Positions 1 through 8,799 of a DNA stretch of 64,000 bases are shown here, piece after piece. Position numbers and translations under genes: made by a program. Source of the stretch: Gammaproteobacteria bacterium (GTDB taxonomy: Bacteria; Pseudomonadota; Gammaproteobacteria; Pseudomonadales; Pseudohongiellaceae); assembly GCA_029244985.1 (NCBI GenBank), contig JAQWQD010000027.1:124001-188000 (forward strand), read 5' to 3'. The number at the start of each line of letters is the position of its first letter. Positions within the stretch are counted from its first letter, which is position 1. Below the pieces are notes generated by a model that saw only the letters and a list, made by a program, of their open reading frames with translations, was not told the origin of the DNA and did no database searches.

Positions 1-1182
1 AATGGTTGGTTTTTCCAAATAATAAAAAAGAAAGCCTGCCCAAATTAATGCAGTTATCAGTAGTCGACGGTACCAGAGTAACCAGCGATAAATATCTTGC
101 TTTGCGCTGGGCTGATAGATTGGAAGAATAATATGATTTAGACACATGTTTGATAGTGCCAGAGTAATCACAATAATTAATCCGCTTGCAGCACTTAAAC
201 CGCCAAGGTAACCAATAAGAGTTATAATTGGACTGCCATACGCTGCACCGATTGCTACCGGTAGATATTCCACTTGAACTAGAGTTGCCGATTGTAGGCC
301 AGCCCAAAGTATGGGCAAGACTGGCAGGCTAAGGATTAGAAAATAGAGAGGCAATCCCCAGCTTGCATAGGATAGAGAGCGTTGCCCATTAGATTCATTA
401 AAGGTCGCATAAAACATATGTGGCATAGCGATAGAGGCGGTAAAAAATAGTAATGCTATGACATGAAATGAGCTAAGATAATCTGTGTCTTTCAGACTTT
501 CTAATAATTCAGGTTGCTGGTTTAGCCATTCATTAAGCTCCCCCAAGCTTCCAAAAGCACCAAATATTGCAAAAGCTCCTACAATTAAAAAAGCGACCAG
601 TTTTACGAGAGATTCGAACGCAATTGCCATGACCAATCCGTCGTGGCGAGTTCTGCCTGCTCGTCTCGATGTGCCAAATAAAATTGCAAACAATGTTATT
701 AGAATACAGAAGCCAATCGCTATGGCTCCTTGAGTGGGTTCTGCTGAAATAATGTCGGCGGTGTCCTCAACGGCTCTAATCTGCAGTGCGATTAAAGGAA
801 TAACTCCAATTAAAATCACGATGGTTGTTATGGTGCCAGCCCATGGTGATCGATACCGAAATGCCATGAGGTCTGCAAGTGAGCTTAGCTGGTAAGTTCT
901 GGTAAGCTCCAAGATTGGCTTTAAGAGTAAAGGAGATAATAGAAAAGCGAGTGATATGCCGATTGAATGGGCTAGATATCCAAATCCATCACGCAGCGCA
1001 TTACCAACAGAGGTGTAGTATGCCCAAATGCTAGCAAACACTCCCAGTGACAGCACATAAATTATAGGGTGTCGAATTAGGCGCTGAGGTATCCAGCCTT
1101 TATCAGTGATGAAGGCGACTCCAAAAAGTAAGACTAAATAGCAGCTTCCCAGCAGAAAAAGGGTAGTTAACTCATAATTCAT
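1..1182 (-). CDS. cbrA: Sensor histidine kinase CbrA, N-terminal transporter-like domain (partial)
   Basis: The reading frame is open from an ATG at 1182 to the window edge (394 codons, C-terminus missing). It encodes many hydrophobic helices of the sodium:solute symporter (SLC5/PutP) fold, with conserved-looking stretches such as FYATFNES and WGLPLYF about two thirds of the way along. In CbrA-type kinases this domain precedes PAS and histidine-kinase domains, which here lie outside the window. The identification rests on this fold plus position next to gluQ and dksA, which is the Pseudomonas cbrA neighbourhood. CbrA with CbrB controls carbon/nitrogen source use. An AGGA ribosome site sits six bases before the start, and the start overlaps the stop of the small upstream gene. 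A plain symporter cannot be excluded from this fragment alone. Confidence 0.75.
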   Translation of the reverse strand, partial: MNYELTTLFLLGSCYLVLLFGVAFITDKGWIPQRLIRHPIIYVLSLGVFASIWAYYTSVGNALRDGFGYLAHSIGISLAFLLSPLLLKPILELTRTYQLSSLADLMAFRYRSPWAGTITTIVILIGVIPLIALQIRAVEDTADIISAEPTQGAIAIGFCILITLFAILFGTSRRAGRTRHDGLVMAIAFESLVKLVAFLIVGAFAIFGAFGSLGELNEWLNQQPELLESLKDTDYLSSFHVIALLFFTASIAMPHMFYATFNESNGQRSLSYASWGLPLYFLILSLPVLPILWAGLQSATLVQVEYLPVAIGAAYGSPIITLIGYLGGLSAASGLIIVITLALSNMCLNHIILPIYQPSAKQDIYRWLLWYRRLLITALIWAGFLFYYLEKPTI

Positions 1183-1348
1183 CAGAATCCTGCTCTCTAT
1201 GGGCCCAGCTTGACACAATGATAATCATCAAACCTATTATAAATGGGCGATACCAAGCTCCATTAGGTTGGTTGATCCAGTCAATACTTACTAGGAACAA
1301 CAAATAAATGATTACCAATAGCACTAAGATAGAGCGAGGAATGTACAC
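1172..1348 (-). CDS. Small membrane protein between gluQ and cbrA
   Basis: A 58-codon frame starts at GTG 1348 with a GGAG ribosome site seven bases upstream, four bases after the gluQ stop. Its own stop overlaps the cbrA start region by eleven bases, so the three genes look translationally coupled. The protein has two hydrophobic segments (about residues 5-20 and 36-47) separated by a polar WINQPNGAWYRP loop, and ends in an acidic tail (REQDSDEL). Pseudomonas carries a similarly placed small ORF, as I remember it. Function is unknown; a small partner of the sensor kinase is possible from context only. Confidence 0.65.
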   Translation of the reverse strand: MYIPRSILVLLVIIYLLFLVSIDWINQPNGAWYRPFIIGLMIIIVSSWAHREQDSDEL

Positions 1349-1352
1349 TGAA

Positions 1353-2267
1353 TTACTCCGCTTTTAGCGAACTCTCGGGGATATTAGCTAACTTGGGCAC
1401 AGCCTGTATATCCCATACAGCAATTCCCCACGCCAATTGTTCTTTTACGGTTGTCTGTTGAATTGTTGCTGGAGGGGAAAGTCCAAGAAATTTCATAGCC
1501 TGGTGAATCAGCTTCGGTCCATGTTCTGTGTCGATAGGAGCTGCAAAATGTTGTTTACTTAGCTTTTGTCCTTGAGCATTGATTATAATTGGGATGTGGC
1601 CATAGGTTGGTGTTTTATAGTTGAGTAATTGTTGTAAATAAATTTGTCTAGGTGTTGAGTCAATCAAATCATTGCCACGAATAATATGAGTAATATTTTG
1701 TAGGGCATCATCCGCGACAACCGCAAGTTGATACGCAAATAATTTATCTTTTCTTACGATTACAAAATCGCCAACTTCTGCTTCCAGATTTTGACGATAG
1801 TTCCCCTGCACCAGGTCGTTAAACTCTATTATGTCATTTTCAGTCCGCAATCGAATTGCATAGTCAGAGCCAGGGTTTGAGATTTTGTTTCGACAATGGC
1901 CGTTATAGATGGATCCCATGGATTTGATTGCTGGTCGAGTACAGTCACATTCATAGCAGAGTTCTTTTTTTACTAGTTGGTGAAGAATTTTATCATAATG
2001 ATCTAAGCGCGTGCTTTGGTATAGCAATTCTCCATCCCACTCTAAACCTAAGTTAATTAGCTGATCTAATATTTTTTCAGCAGCACCTTTAGGCTCTCGA
2101 AGTGGGTCAAGATCTTCCATACGCAGTAACCAAAGACCGTCGTTAGCTTTAGCATCGAGAAAACTTGCTACCGCAGCAATTAAAGACCCGAAATGCAATG
2201 GGCCGGTTGGCGATGGTGCAAATCTACCAATATAGCAACGATCTTGATTGGTGAGTTCACTGCTCAC
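1353..2267 (-). CDS. gluQ: Glutamyl-Q tRNA(Asp) synthetase
   Basis: This 304-aa paralogue of the glutamyl-tRNA synthetase catalytic domain lacks the anticodon-binding domain. The family glutamylates queuosine at the wobble position of tRNA(Asp) after activating glutamate with ATP. The nucleotide-binding region is seen as RFAPSPTGPLHFGS (residues 15-28), with PLHFGS replacing the classical HIGH motif, and KLSKQ (235-239) stands for KMSKS. A zinc site is visible as C107, C109, Y121 and C125. The gene follows dksA on the same strand, which is its usual partner in gammaproteobacteria. Length is normal for the family. Confidence 0.95.
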   Translation of the reverse strand: MSSELTNQDRCYIGRFAPSPTGPLHFGSLIAAVASFLDAKANDGLWLLRMEDLDPLREPKGAAEKILDQLINLGLEWDGELLYQSTRLDHYDKILHQLVKKELCYECDCTRPAIKSMGSIYNGHCRNKISNPGSDYAIRLRTENDIIEFNDLVQGNYRQNLEAEVGDFVIVRKDKLFAYQLAVVADDALQNITHIIRGNDLIDSTPRQIYLQQLLNYKTPTYGHIPIIINAQGQKLSKQHFAAPIDTEHGPKLIHQAMKFLGLSPPATIQQTTVKEQLAWGIAVWDIQAVPKLANIPESSLKAE

Positions 2268-2356
2268 GGTTAAGATTGGAATTTAAGTTGATGATGAGAA
2301 TTATAAATCAGCTTCAGTTAATTGAGCTCATACTTCATTAGTTCAATTAATATGAT

Positions 2357-2800
2357 TTAGCTGCCTAATTGTTTCTCTTTTATTTCGTCGAGAGTTTTGC
2401 AATCAATACATTTATTTGCAGTAGGTCTTGCTTCTAGTCTGCGTATTCCAATTTCAATTCCACATGACTCGCAAAAACCGTAATCGTCTTGTGCGATCGC
2501 TTCGATAGTGCTATCAATTTTCTTGATTAGTTTTCTTTCTCGGTCACGTGTTCGAAGCTCTAGACTAAACTCTTCTTCTTGCGTGGCGCGATCCGCCGGG
2601 TCAGGATAGTTCGCAGCATCATCCTGCATATGGTGCACAGTTCGATCGACCTCTTGCATTAATTGTTCGCGCCAATCGAGCAAGATCTGCTTAAAGTGTT
2701 CTCGCTGTTTTTCATTCATATATTCTTCGCCCTTTTTAGGTTTATAAGGGACAAAGTTCTTTAAAACTGGTTCTGACTCAGAGCGAATAGAGCTAGACAT
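2357..2800 (-). CDS. dksA: RNA polymerase-binding transcription factor DksA
   Basis: DksA enters the RNA polymerase secondary channel and, with ppGpp, adjusts initiation at rRNA, amino-acid and other promoters. The 147-aa protein has the long coiled-coil arms, the acidic tip motif DPADRA (residues 67-72) containing the two functional aspartates and alanine, and an intact four-cysteine zinc finger (C110, C113, C131, C134). Length matches the canonical protein. It is followed by gluQ 89 bases downstream. A second, shorter DksA-like protein lies at 6834-7196. Confidence 0.97.
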   Translation of the reverse strand: MSSSIRSESEPVLKNFVPYKPKKGEEYMNEKQREHFKQILLDWREQLMQEVDRTVHHMQDDAANYPDPADRATQEEEFSLELRTRDRERKLIKKIDSTIEAIAQDDYGFCESCGIEIGIRRLEARPTANKCIDCKTLDEIKEKQLGS

Positions 2801-3131
2801 AATGGCTAATGCCTCTGTAGACCATTGTGTTGCTATTTAATCTCTTGCTTTAGTTTAAGCAAGCAATGGTTTTCAAATTGATAGTTGGTCTTGATAAATG
2901 AGTATTTTCTTCAAGACTCGTTGATAGAAATTCGGTGCTAATTTAGCCACGATTTTCAGAAAGTTGGGTAACCTATCAGATTCTTATTCCGGATGCTATA
3001 AAAATCATCATCAATTTCGAACTTAAATAGCATTGAAAAAATGCACCGCTTCAGTACTACCTTTTGTAAAAATTGATCCCTTATAATACCTTAAATCAAG
3101 GTATAGTAAGATTGTGTTAAGGAAGTCTAGA
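2801..3131. promoter_or_regulatory. Divergent intergenic region between dksA and the aminotransferase
   Basis: About 330 bases with no supportable gene; it must hold the dksA promoter (minus strand) and that of the aminotransferase (plus strand). A TATAAT hexamer at 3082-3087 is a possible minus-10 box for the plus-strand gene, but no good minus-35 box sits at the right distance. Just after it, TACCTT-AAATC-AAGGTA (3087-3103) forms a six-base dyad that could be an operator. Both assignments are inferences from the sequence alone. Confidence 0.35.
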
Positions 3132-4301
3132 ATGCCTCTAAAACTGCAACACCTTTCTCCTAGAATAGAAAATGTGAGTCCCTTTCGCGTAATGACGGTT
3201 ATGCGTCGTGCTGCTGAGTTGGAGGCAGAGGGGCACAAAGTTGTTCATATGGAAGTTGGTGAGCCGGATTTCGCTACCGCTTTTCCAATCGTGGAAGCAG
3301 CGAAGCGGGCATTGGAAAAAGGCTTAACTCAATACACAAGTGCGCCCGGGATTGCCGAATTGCGTGAAGCCATAGCTAAGCGTTATAAGCTCAATCACGG
3401 TGTTTCTATTGACCCAAACCGAGTTTTGGTCACCCCGGGTGCCAGCGGAGGACTAACACTTCTTGCTAATATGTTAGTGTCACCCGGCGACGGCGTTTTA
3501 CTAACAGATCCTGCCTATCCCTGCGTAAGAAATTTTATCTATATGCTCTCTGCGGAGCCGCAGTTAATTCCTGTTTCAATAGTTAATAATTTTCAACCGA
3601 CGCTAGATGAATTAGATCTATATCGGAATCACAACTCAAGAGGGCTTTGGTTAGCTTCTCCAAGCAATCCAACTGGAACGATTTTAGAAAGGGAGCGCCT
3701 GCAAGAAATCTGTAATTGGACACAACGTAACCAACTCCACCTGCTTGTTGATGAGATTTATCATGGGCTTGAATATGTTGATGATTTGCCCAGTGTGCTG
3801 GAAATGGATTCTTCGGCATTTGTTGTGAATAGCTTCTCGAAGTATTACGGCATGACCGGTTGGCGTTTGGGTTGGATAATTGTGCCAGACGAATATGTAG
3901 AAACTGCGAATATCCTCGCTCAAAACTTATTTATCTCGCCGCCATCCATTGCCCAATACGCAGCGCTAGCTGCATTTACAAATGAAGCGGAAGTGATATT
4001 CGAGGAGAGAAGAGACGCTTTTCGCCAGAGAAGGGATTATTTATCTAGAGCATTGCGCGAATTAGGGTTTCAGCTTTCAAATAACATTCAAGGCGCCTTT
4101 TATATCTATGCCAATATCTCCAAATTCTCTGAAGATTCTGAAGAGTTCTGCAAGAACTTGCTAGATTACCATCAAGTTGCGATAACTCCAGGCACTGATT
4201 TTGGAGAATATAAAGCCAAAGAATTTGTACGCATAGCATTTACCACTAGCATGCAAGATTTAGAGCTGGGAGTTGAGCGAATTACTAAGGCACTAAGATG
4301 A
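3132..4301 (+). CDS. Class I/II PLP-dependent aminotransferase
   Basis: A fold-type I aminotransferase of about 389 aa, of the aspartate-aminotransferase-like group. The PLP lysine is in SFSKYYGMTGWRLGW, the substrate-carboxylate arginine lies further on, and the SPSNPTG and VDEIYHGL motifs are the usual PLP-pocket elements. I chose ATG 3132 because a GGAAG ribosome site stands six bases upstream; an in-frame GTG at 3114 would add six residues. In Pseudomonas an aminotransferase also sits beside dksA, from memory. The amino-acid substrate cannot be read from the sequence. sfsA follows 29 bases downstream and is probably co-transcribed. Confidence 0.9.
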   Translation: MPLKLQHLSPRIENVSPFRVMTVMRRAAELEAEGHKVVHMEVGEPDFATAFPIVEAAKRALEKGLTQYTSAPGIAELREAIAKRYKLNHGVSIDPNRVLVTPGASGGLTLLANMLVSPGDGVLLTDPAYPCVRNFIYMLSAEPQLIPVSIVNNFQPTLDELDLYRNHNSRGLWLASPSNPTGTILERERLQEICNWTQRNQLHLLVDEIYHGLEYVDDLPSVLEMDSSAFVVNSFSKYYGMTGWRLGWIIVPDEYVETANILAQNLFISPPSIAQYAALAAFTNEAEVIFEERRDAFRQRRDYLSRALRELGFQLSNNIQGAFYIYANISKFSEDSEEFCKNLLDYHQVAITPGTDFGEYKAKEFVRIAFTTSMQDLELGVERITKALR

Positions 4302-4330
4302 GACTCAAGTGATGATAAGGGAAAACCTTT

Positions 4331-5053
4331 ATGGAATTTGAGAGCGAATTACACTCTGCACATTTGGTGAGGCGGTATAAGCGCTTCCTGGCAGATATTA
4401 AGCTTCCGAACGATGAAATAATGACTATCCATTGCCCTAATACTGGATCTATGAAGAATTGCAAAGAGCCAAATAGCCTAATTTGGTATTCCGCTTCGTC
4501 AAATTTGAAACGCAAATATCCAATGACATGGCAATTCATAGAGTCTACTGATAACCATATAATCGGAATTAATACCGGCCTATCCAATAAATTAGTAGTA
4601 GAAGCAATTGCGAATAGAACGATCAAACAATTACAAGACTATGATGAGCTGGAGACAGAAGTAGTTTATGGAGAGCAGAATAGCAGAATTGATATATTGC
4701 TTAGTGGCGGCGGACCCTCTAAGCAAAAAAAATGCTATGTAGAAGTGAAAAATGTCAGCCTTGGTGTTGGTTCAGGCTTGGGCCTTTTCCCAGACGCTGT
4801 AACAACTCGAGGTCAAAAACATTTAGAAGAGTTAATGTTAGTTAAGGAATCTGGCTGTCGCGCTGTGTTGCTGTTTTGTGTTCAGCATACTGGTATTGAG
4901 AGTGTTAGCCCTGCTGATGAAATCGATCCTGAGTATAGCTCGTTACTACGAGAAGCAGTTGCAGCGGGGGTAGAAGCTATTGCCTATCGAACAGAAATAG
5001 ATCTCCAGAAGGGAAAAATACGGTTACAAGATGAACTTGCTGTGATTCTCTAA
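4331..5053 (+). CDS. sfsA: SfsA family DNA/RNA nuclease-like protein
   Basis: The 240-aa sequence matches the sugar fermentation stimulation protein family from end to end, with HCPNTGSM (residues 35-42) and the late VEVKNVSL motif typical of its PD-(D/E)XK-like nuclease fold. In E. coli SfsA was linked to maltose metabolism and reported to bind DNA; the cellular role remains poorly defined. It lies between dksA/aminotransferase and a convergent Rieske gene. Length is ordinary. The ATG start gives the standard MEFES-type N-terminus. Confidence 0.93.
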   Translation: MEFESELHSAHLVRRYKRFLADIKLPNDEIMTIHCPNTGSMKNCKEPNSLIWYSASSNLKRKYPMTWQFIESTDNHIIGINTGLSNKLVVEAIANRTIKQLQDYDELETEVVYGEQNSRIDILLSGGGPSKQKKCYVEVKNVSLGVGSGLGLFPDAVTTRGQKHLEELMLVKESGCRAVLLFCVQHTGIESVSPADEIDPEYSSLLREAVAAGVEAIAYRTEIDLQKGKIRLQDELAVIL

Positions 5054-5088
5054 CATAGCTAATAGCAATGTTTTAGAAACTGCTGCGC

Positions 5089-5433
5089 TTAATATTGAGG
5101 TGCAGGCACCAATTGATCTTTCTGAATCATAATCATGCCATTTCCCTCAATAAATGGGATTTTCTGTAAATGCTTACCTTTACAGGGCCCTGCTAAGCAA
5201 TGCCCATCGTCTATTCTAAACAGAGCTCCATGAGTAGAACATTTGATGAGTTCGGCATCCGTATCAAGAAAATCATTTTCTTGCCATTCTAGGGGTGTCC
5301 CTAGATGGGGGCAGCGATTCCAATAGAGATGAATTTGATTATCTTTTTTCACTGCAAACATATAAAAGCTATCGAGATCAATTCCTTTCGATTTGCCCTC
5401 TTCGATGTCGTTAACCGCAAACAGTTCAATCAT
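5089..5433 (-). CDS. Small Rieske [2Fe-2S] protein
   Basis: A 114-aa soluble Rieske domain with both cluster boxes: CPHLG (C41, H43) and CSTHGA (C65, H68). Two more cysteines (C79, C84) flank a loop (GHCLAGPCKGKHL) as in NirD-like and dioxygenase-ferredoxin type proteins. There is no membrane anchor or signal peptide, so it should be cytoplasmic and carry electrons for an unidentified partner. Its ATG overlaps the stop of the upstream PLP-enzyme gene (TAATG), so the two proteins are probably made together. No reductase or oxygenase gene is nearby, so the partner is not evident. Confidence 0.88.
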   Translation of the reverse strand: MIELFAVNDIEEGKSKGIDLDSFYMFAVKKDNQIHLYWNRCPHLGTPLEWQENDFLDTDAELIKCSTHGALFRIDDGHCLAGPCKGKHLQKIPFIEGNGMIMIQKDQLVPAPQY

Positions 5434-6662
5434 TATGCAAGCGCCTGCTCGAAGTCAGTTAGCAAGTCCGCGACTTCTTCTATTCCTATACTAAAACGAA
5501 CCATGGAGTCAGAAATACCCATTGACGCCCTTCGTTCTGCGCCCATTTCATAATAGATTGTATGCGCTACTGGTATTGCCAAAGTTCTATTATCCCCTAG
5601 ATTGCTTGAGGAGACGATGCAGTCCATCTTATTAAGGAAGTCAAAACAATTTACTTCTTCTTTCAAGTCCATGCTAAAAATTGTACCGAATCCTTTAAAA
5701 AGTTGCTTTGCTCTTTCATGTTGCGGATGGTTGCTTAGGCCTGGAAAGTAAACTTTTTTAATTTTTGGATGATTGTCGCAGAATTCAGCAAGCACCTGCG
5801 CATTCTCACAAGCCTTTTCGATGCGCAGAGAAAGCGTTTCTGATCCTGTCGCTAGATGGTGGGCAGCTTCGGGTCCCAGGCTGGCCCCCATGTCTCGAAG
5901 GCCTTTCTTTTTTATTTGAGTTATTCCCTGAAGTTCCGGTTTTTCTGTTCGATAAGCGTCGTAGATGTTTCCAAATTTTGACCAATCATATAACCCAGTA
6001 TCCGTGATTATTCCACCAAGTGCATTTCCATGACCGCCGATGTATTTTGTTAATGAATTTACAATTAAGCTAGCCTGAACCTTCTTGGGAAGAAACAAGT
6101 GCGGAGAAGTCATAGTGTTATCGACACAATAGACTAAGTTTTTTATCTTACAAAGCTCCCCGATAGCTTTCAGATCAGCGATCTGAGTGACGGGATTAGC
6201 AATTGTTTCGACAAAAACGAGTTTGGTATTTTCTTGAATAGCACTTTCAACAAAGCGTACTTCCGTCGCATCTACAAAAGTAACGTCAATGCCTAGCCTC
6301 TTTAGAGTGCCAAAAAAGCTGTTAGTATTCCCAAAAAGGAAAGCACTGGAAATTATATGATCTCCTTCTTTTAACAATGCGAGCAGTGCGCTCGATATTG
6401 CTGCCATTCCAGTGGCGAATGCGACGCTGGCTAAGCCTTGCTCCATCTGGGTAATGCGATTTTGTAGTGCGGTCACTGTGGGATTTAACTGTCGACCATA
6501 GTTATAGCCTGCTCGCTTTCCTTGAAATACTTCCGCCAGATGACGTGCGTCTTCGTAACCATAAGCAACTGACGGATGTACTGGTTTGTGCAGCACCCCG
6601 TGTTCCGGATTATCCCTGCGGTCCGAGTGTAAATTTGTTGTATTAAAACCTTTCTTGCCCAT
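5433..6662 (-). CDS. Cystathionine gamma-synthase family PLP enzyme
   Basis: The 409-aa enzyme belongs to the Cys/Met-metabolism PLP family (MetB, MetC, MetZ, MdeA). The PLP lysine is K206 in NSLTKYIGGHG, and the phosphate-contacting YGR motif is at residues 54-57. Enzymes of this family perform gamma or beta replacement/elimination on sulfur amino acids. The sequence has family-specific segments (for example YDAYRTEKPELQG) that do not allow me to choose between cystathionine gamma-synthase, lyase and O-acetylhomoserine sulfhydrylase. It is the first gene of a two-gene unit ending in the Rieske protein, an unusual pairing. The ATG start gives MGKKGFNTTNLHSDRR, which is typical. Confidence 0.85.
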   Translation of the reverse strand: MGKKGFNTTNLHSDRRDNPEHGVLHKPVHPSVAYGYEDARHLAEVFQGKRAGYNYGRQLNPTVTALQNRITQMEQGLASVAFATGMAAISSALLALLKEGDHIISSAFLFGNTNSFFGTLKRLGIDVTFVDATEVRFVESAIQENTKLVFVETIANPVTQIADLKAIGELCKIKNLVYCVDNTMTSPHLFLPKKVQASLIVNSLTKYIGGHGNALGGIITDTGLYDWSKFGNIYDAYRTEKPELQGITQIKKKGLRDMGASLGPEAAHHLATGSETLSLRIEKACENAQVLAEFCDNHPKIKKVYFPGLSNHPQHERAKQLFKGFGTIFSMDLKEEVNCFDFLNKMDCIVSSSNLGDNRTLAIPVAHTIYYEMGAERRASMGISDSMVRFSIGIEEVADLLTDFEQALA

Positions 6663-6833
6663 GTGTGTTTCGATATATCGCTATTAATAAAATTATTGCC
6701 CGAGAATGGTGCTTGGAACGGCATTTTATGGAGGCGGCTTTATACACCAGCCCTATACATATTGAAAGAATGCTTTGCTAGATGTAAAGGCCGACGCCGC
6801 AAGTACAACACTAAAGAATACATTATAACTCGA

Positions 6834-7196
6834 TTAAGAATGCCGGTCTGCTTTGTCTTGGCAGACTAAACACAGGTTAGCTTGGGGTTGCGCATTTAAC
6901 CTGCCGAAGGAAATCGCTTCATAGCATTGGCGGCAAAGGCCATAATCACCAGATTCTATAGCTTTCAATGACGCTTGAACTTTTTTTAGTTTAAGTAATG
7001 CCTTTCCTCTTGTGGATACTGCCATACTTTGTTGTTGCATCGCGTCTATTCGCGATACTCGCCCAACCGCTGTCTGGTCCAATTGCACGGCCTCTGTCGC
7101 CTGTTTGTTTATTTGCAACTGTTCTTTTAATTCGTTCTCCAGCTTGTGCAGTGTTAGTAGTAATTTTTTCCTTTGCTTAGTGGTTAAAGAATCCAT
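6834..7196 (-). CDS. Short TraR/DksA-family zinc-finger protein
   Basis: This 120-aa protein has an N-terminal coiled-coil hairpin and an intact C-terminal zinc finger (C88, C91, C109, C112). It is shorter than DksA, and its coiled-coil tip reads LDQTAVGRVSRIDAMQQQ instead of the DPADRA tip. It is therefore a DksA-like paralogue rather than a second DksA, and may bind the RNA polymerase secondary channel with different effect. It lies 31 bases after the 440-aa membrane-anchored gene and is probably in its transcript. Confidence 0.82.
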   Translation of the reverse strand: MDSLTTKQRKKLLLTLHKLENELKEQLQINKQATEAVQLDQTAVGRVSRIDAMQQQSMAVSTRGKALLKLKKVQASLKAIESGDYGLCRQCYEAISFGRLNAQPQANLCLVCQDKADRHS

Positions 7197-7227
7197 GATG
7201 AAAAATTCTCTACAATTGTTTTATGTC

Positions 7228-8550
7228 TTATTTCAAGCCTTGAAATAATGGGCGAGAATCAATGAAAGATTGTATTTCTAGGAGACGCTGTCTGTACTCC
7301 GAGCTATTACGGTCATTGTAAATAGCATTAAAGTCAGATTCAGAGATCCCATCCCGGCTACCCCCAACTTCTGGCATATAGTCTGACTCCGTTTGCAGGT
7401 TTGTCATACGCTTCTGCATTTCCAGTGCAGATTGTCGATTCATGATCGAATAACTGGCCAATGTCACACCAACGCTATTTGCAGTTAAATCAGAAAAACT
7501 AAAACCGGAGCGATATCTAGCATCATAAGCTTCCTTGGTTGTTGAGAGCAGTTCGGCAAATTCAGCACCTGCCGAAGCCGTAATAGCAGCGATAGAAACG
7601 ACGTGCTGTGCCAAATCTTGCCTTCTTTGTAGGCGAACCTCAATAAACTTTGCGGATTGCACTGTAGCCGCCATGTCGTTACCAATAAGCTGACTAAGCC
7701 CATCATCATTTACGTAAATTGCCAAGGCTTGCAGAAGAGCTCGGTTTTCGGCTATTGGGTCACTGTCATTCAAAGATCTCTCTCTGGCTTCAGTAAACAA
7801 TGGAACGAAAAGTGTATTCAGAGATATGGCGCGAACATCCGCAGAGATTGTAGTAACAAACTCATTGATCAATTCATAATAGCTGACAATTCTGTCGCGA
7901 TCTTCCGGGGACACGAATAATTGCTGAGCTTGATCACTTATTCGGCTAATCAGTATTGGGTCCCATAGTAACCCCACATTCATTTGTGAATCCTCAATTT
8001 CTATTGAGTCAACATTATCGAATAAATGATCAAGGTCATTTAAGGCGGGAGTAGATTGGTTCAAGTTATTTCTAAACATTTCCCAGCCTATTTCCACAAG
8101 ACGGTCAGGTAATCGGATATGGCCAACACTAATCTCATGCATTTTCAGCACCTGATTAGTGCCTACAAAAGTACTGCCTATATTTAGGTACAGTGGGAAC
8201 GATTCACCTAGTAAGTCAAAACTTAACTTAGCACTTAAAGCTTCTTCTTCAATCGACAATTGAGCAGCCCAGGCAGGAGATAAATTCATGAGATTTAATC
8301 CATAGCGCAATATTAAGTTTAGTTCTTCTGCACTGAGCTGGATATTTTGTAGGCTGGCAATCCCGGGGGAACGAGGGGCAGTTTTAAGTAATAGCTGCTC
8401 AATTCGAGAGATTTCTTCAGGGTTTAATACTTCACCAGCAGGAACACTTGGCACTATCTGCACTGAAAGTAAAAGCACAATAATTGGTGCGCTCAGAAGA
8501 AAGACTAAGAGCGATCTAAGTAAGAATCGGAGAGTTATCGATATAGGCAT
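7228..8550 (-). CDS. Membrane-anchored protein of unknown function
   Basis: I do not recognise a named family in this 440-aa protein. Residues 7-30 form one strongly hydrophobic helix after a short basic start, so it is likely anchored in the inner membrane with the rest in the periplasm. The remainder is soluble, mixed alpha/beta in character and lacks cysteines. It is well formed, with codon use like its neighbours, so it is clearly a real gene. The DksA-like gene follows closely. Similar unassigned proteins exist in Pseudomonas and relatives, as I remember. Confidence 0.75.
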   Translation of the reverse strand: MPISITLRFLLRSLLVFLLSAPIIVLLLSVQIVPSVPAGEVLNPEEISRIEQLLLKTAPRSPGIASLQNIQLSAEELNLILRYGLNLMNLSPAWAAQLSIEEEALSAKLSFDLLGESFPLYLNIGSTFVGTNQVLKMHEISVGHIRLPDRLVEIGWEMFRNNLNQSTPALNDLDHLFDNVDSIEIEDSQMNVGLLWDPILISRISDQAQQLFVSPEDRDRIVSYYELINEFVTTISADVRAISLNTLFVPLFTEARERSLNDSDPIAENRALLQALAIYVNDDGLSQLIGNDMAATVQSAKFIEVRLQRRQDLAQHVVSIAAITASAGAEFAELLSTTKEAYDARYRSGFSFSDLTANSVGVTLASYSIMNRQSALEMQKRMTNLQTESDYMPEVGGSRDGISESDFNAIYNDRNSSEYRQRLLEIQSFIDSRPLFQGLK

Positions 8551-8741
8551 GCTGAGGGTGCCTTCGCTTTAATCACTTGAATTTGCGGAAAATGAACTCT
8601 AATTTTTTTGTTGCCGATTAAAGGCAGAACTAGTTTGTAATTGGATTTTACTGACAAATAGCGACTTTATCGCTATAAAGTATGACAAAATCCTAAAATT
8701 CTAGAGTTTGTATATAAAACTACTTATTAATCAATAGTTTG

Positions 8742-8758
8742 AAACTAGAATCTAGTTT
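8742..8758. repeat. Perfect inverted repeat upstream of the coiled-coil gene
   Basis: AAACTAG-AAT-CTAGTTT is a perfect seven-base dyad 42 bases before the start of the gene at 8800. Its size and position fit an operator for a dimeric regulator, but no regulator is identified. Confidence 0.4.
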
Positions 8759-8799
8759 GAACTGGACTAAGGGAAAGATATTTTCTCAAAGAGAAGGTT

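Noticed and set aside
485-733. 82-codon frame on the plus strand
   Set aside because: Antisense to the continuous cbrA frame; no ribosome site and no family resemblance.
3023-3238. 71-codon minus-strand frame over the aminotransferase start
   Set aside because: Overlaps the start and promoter region of a certain gene; composition is random.
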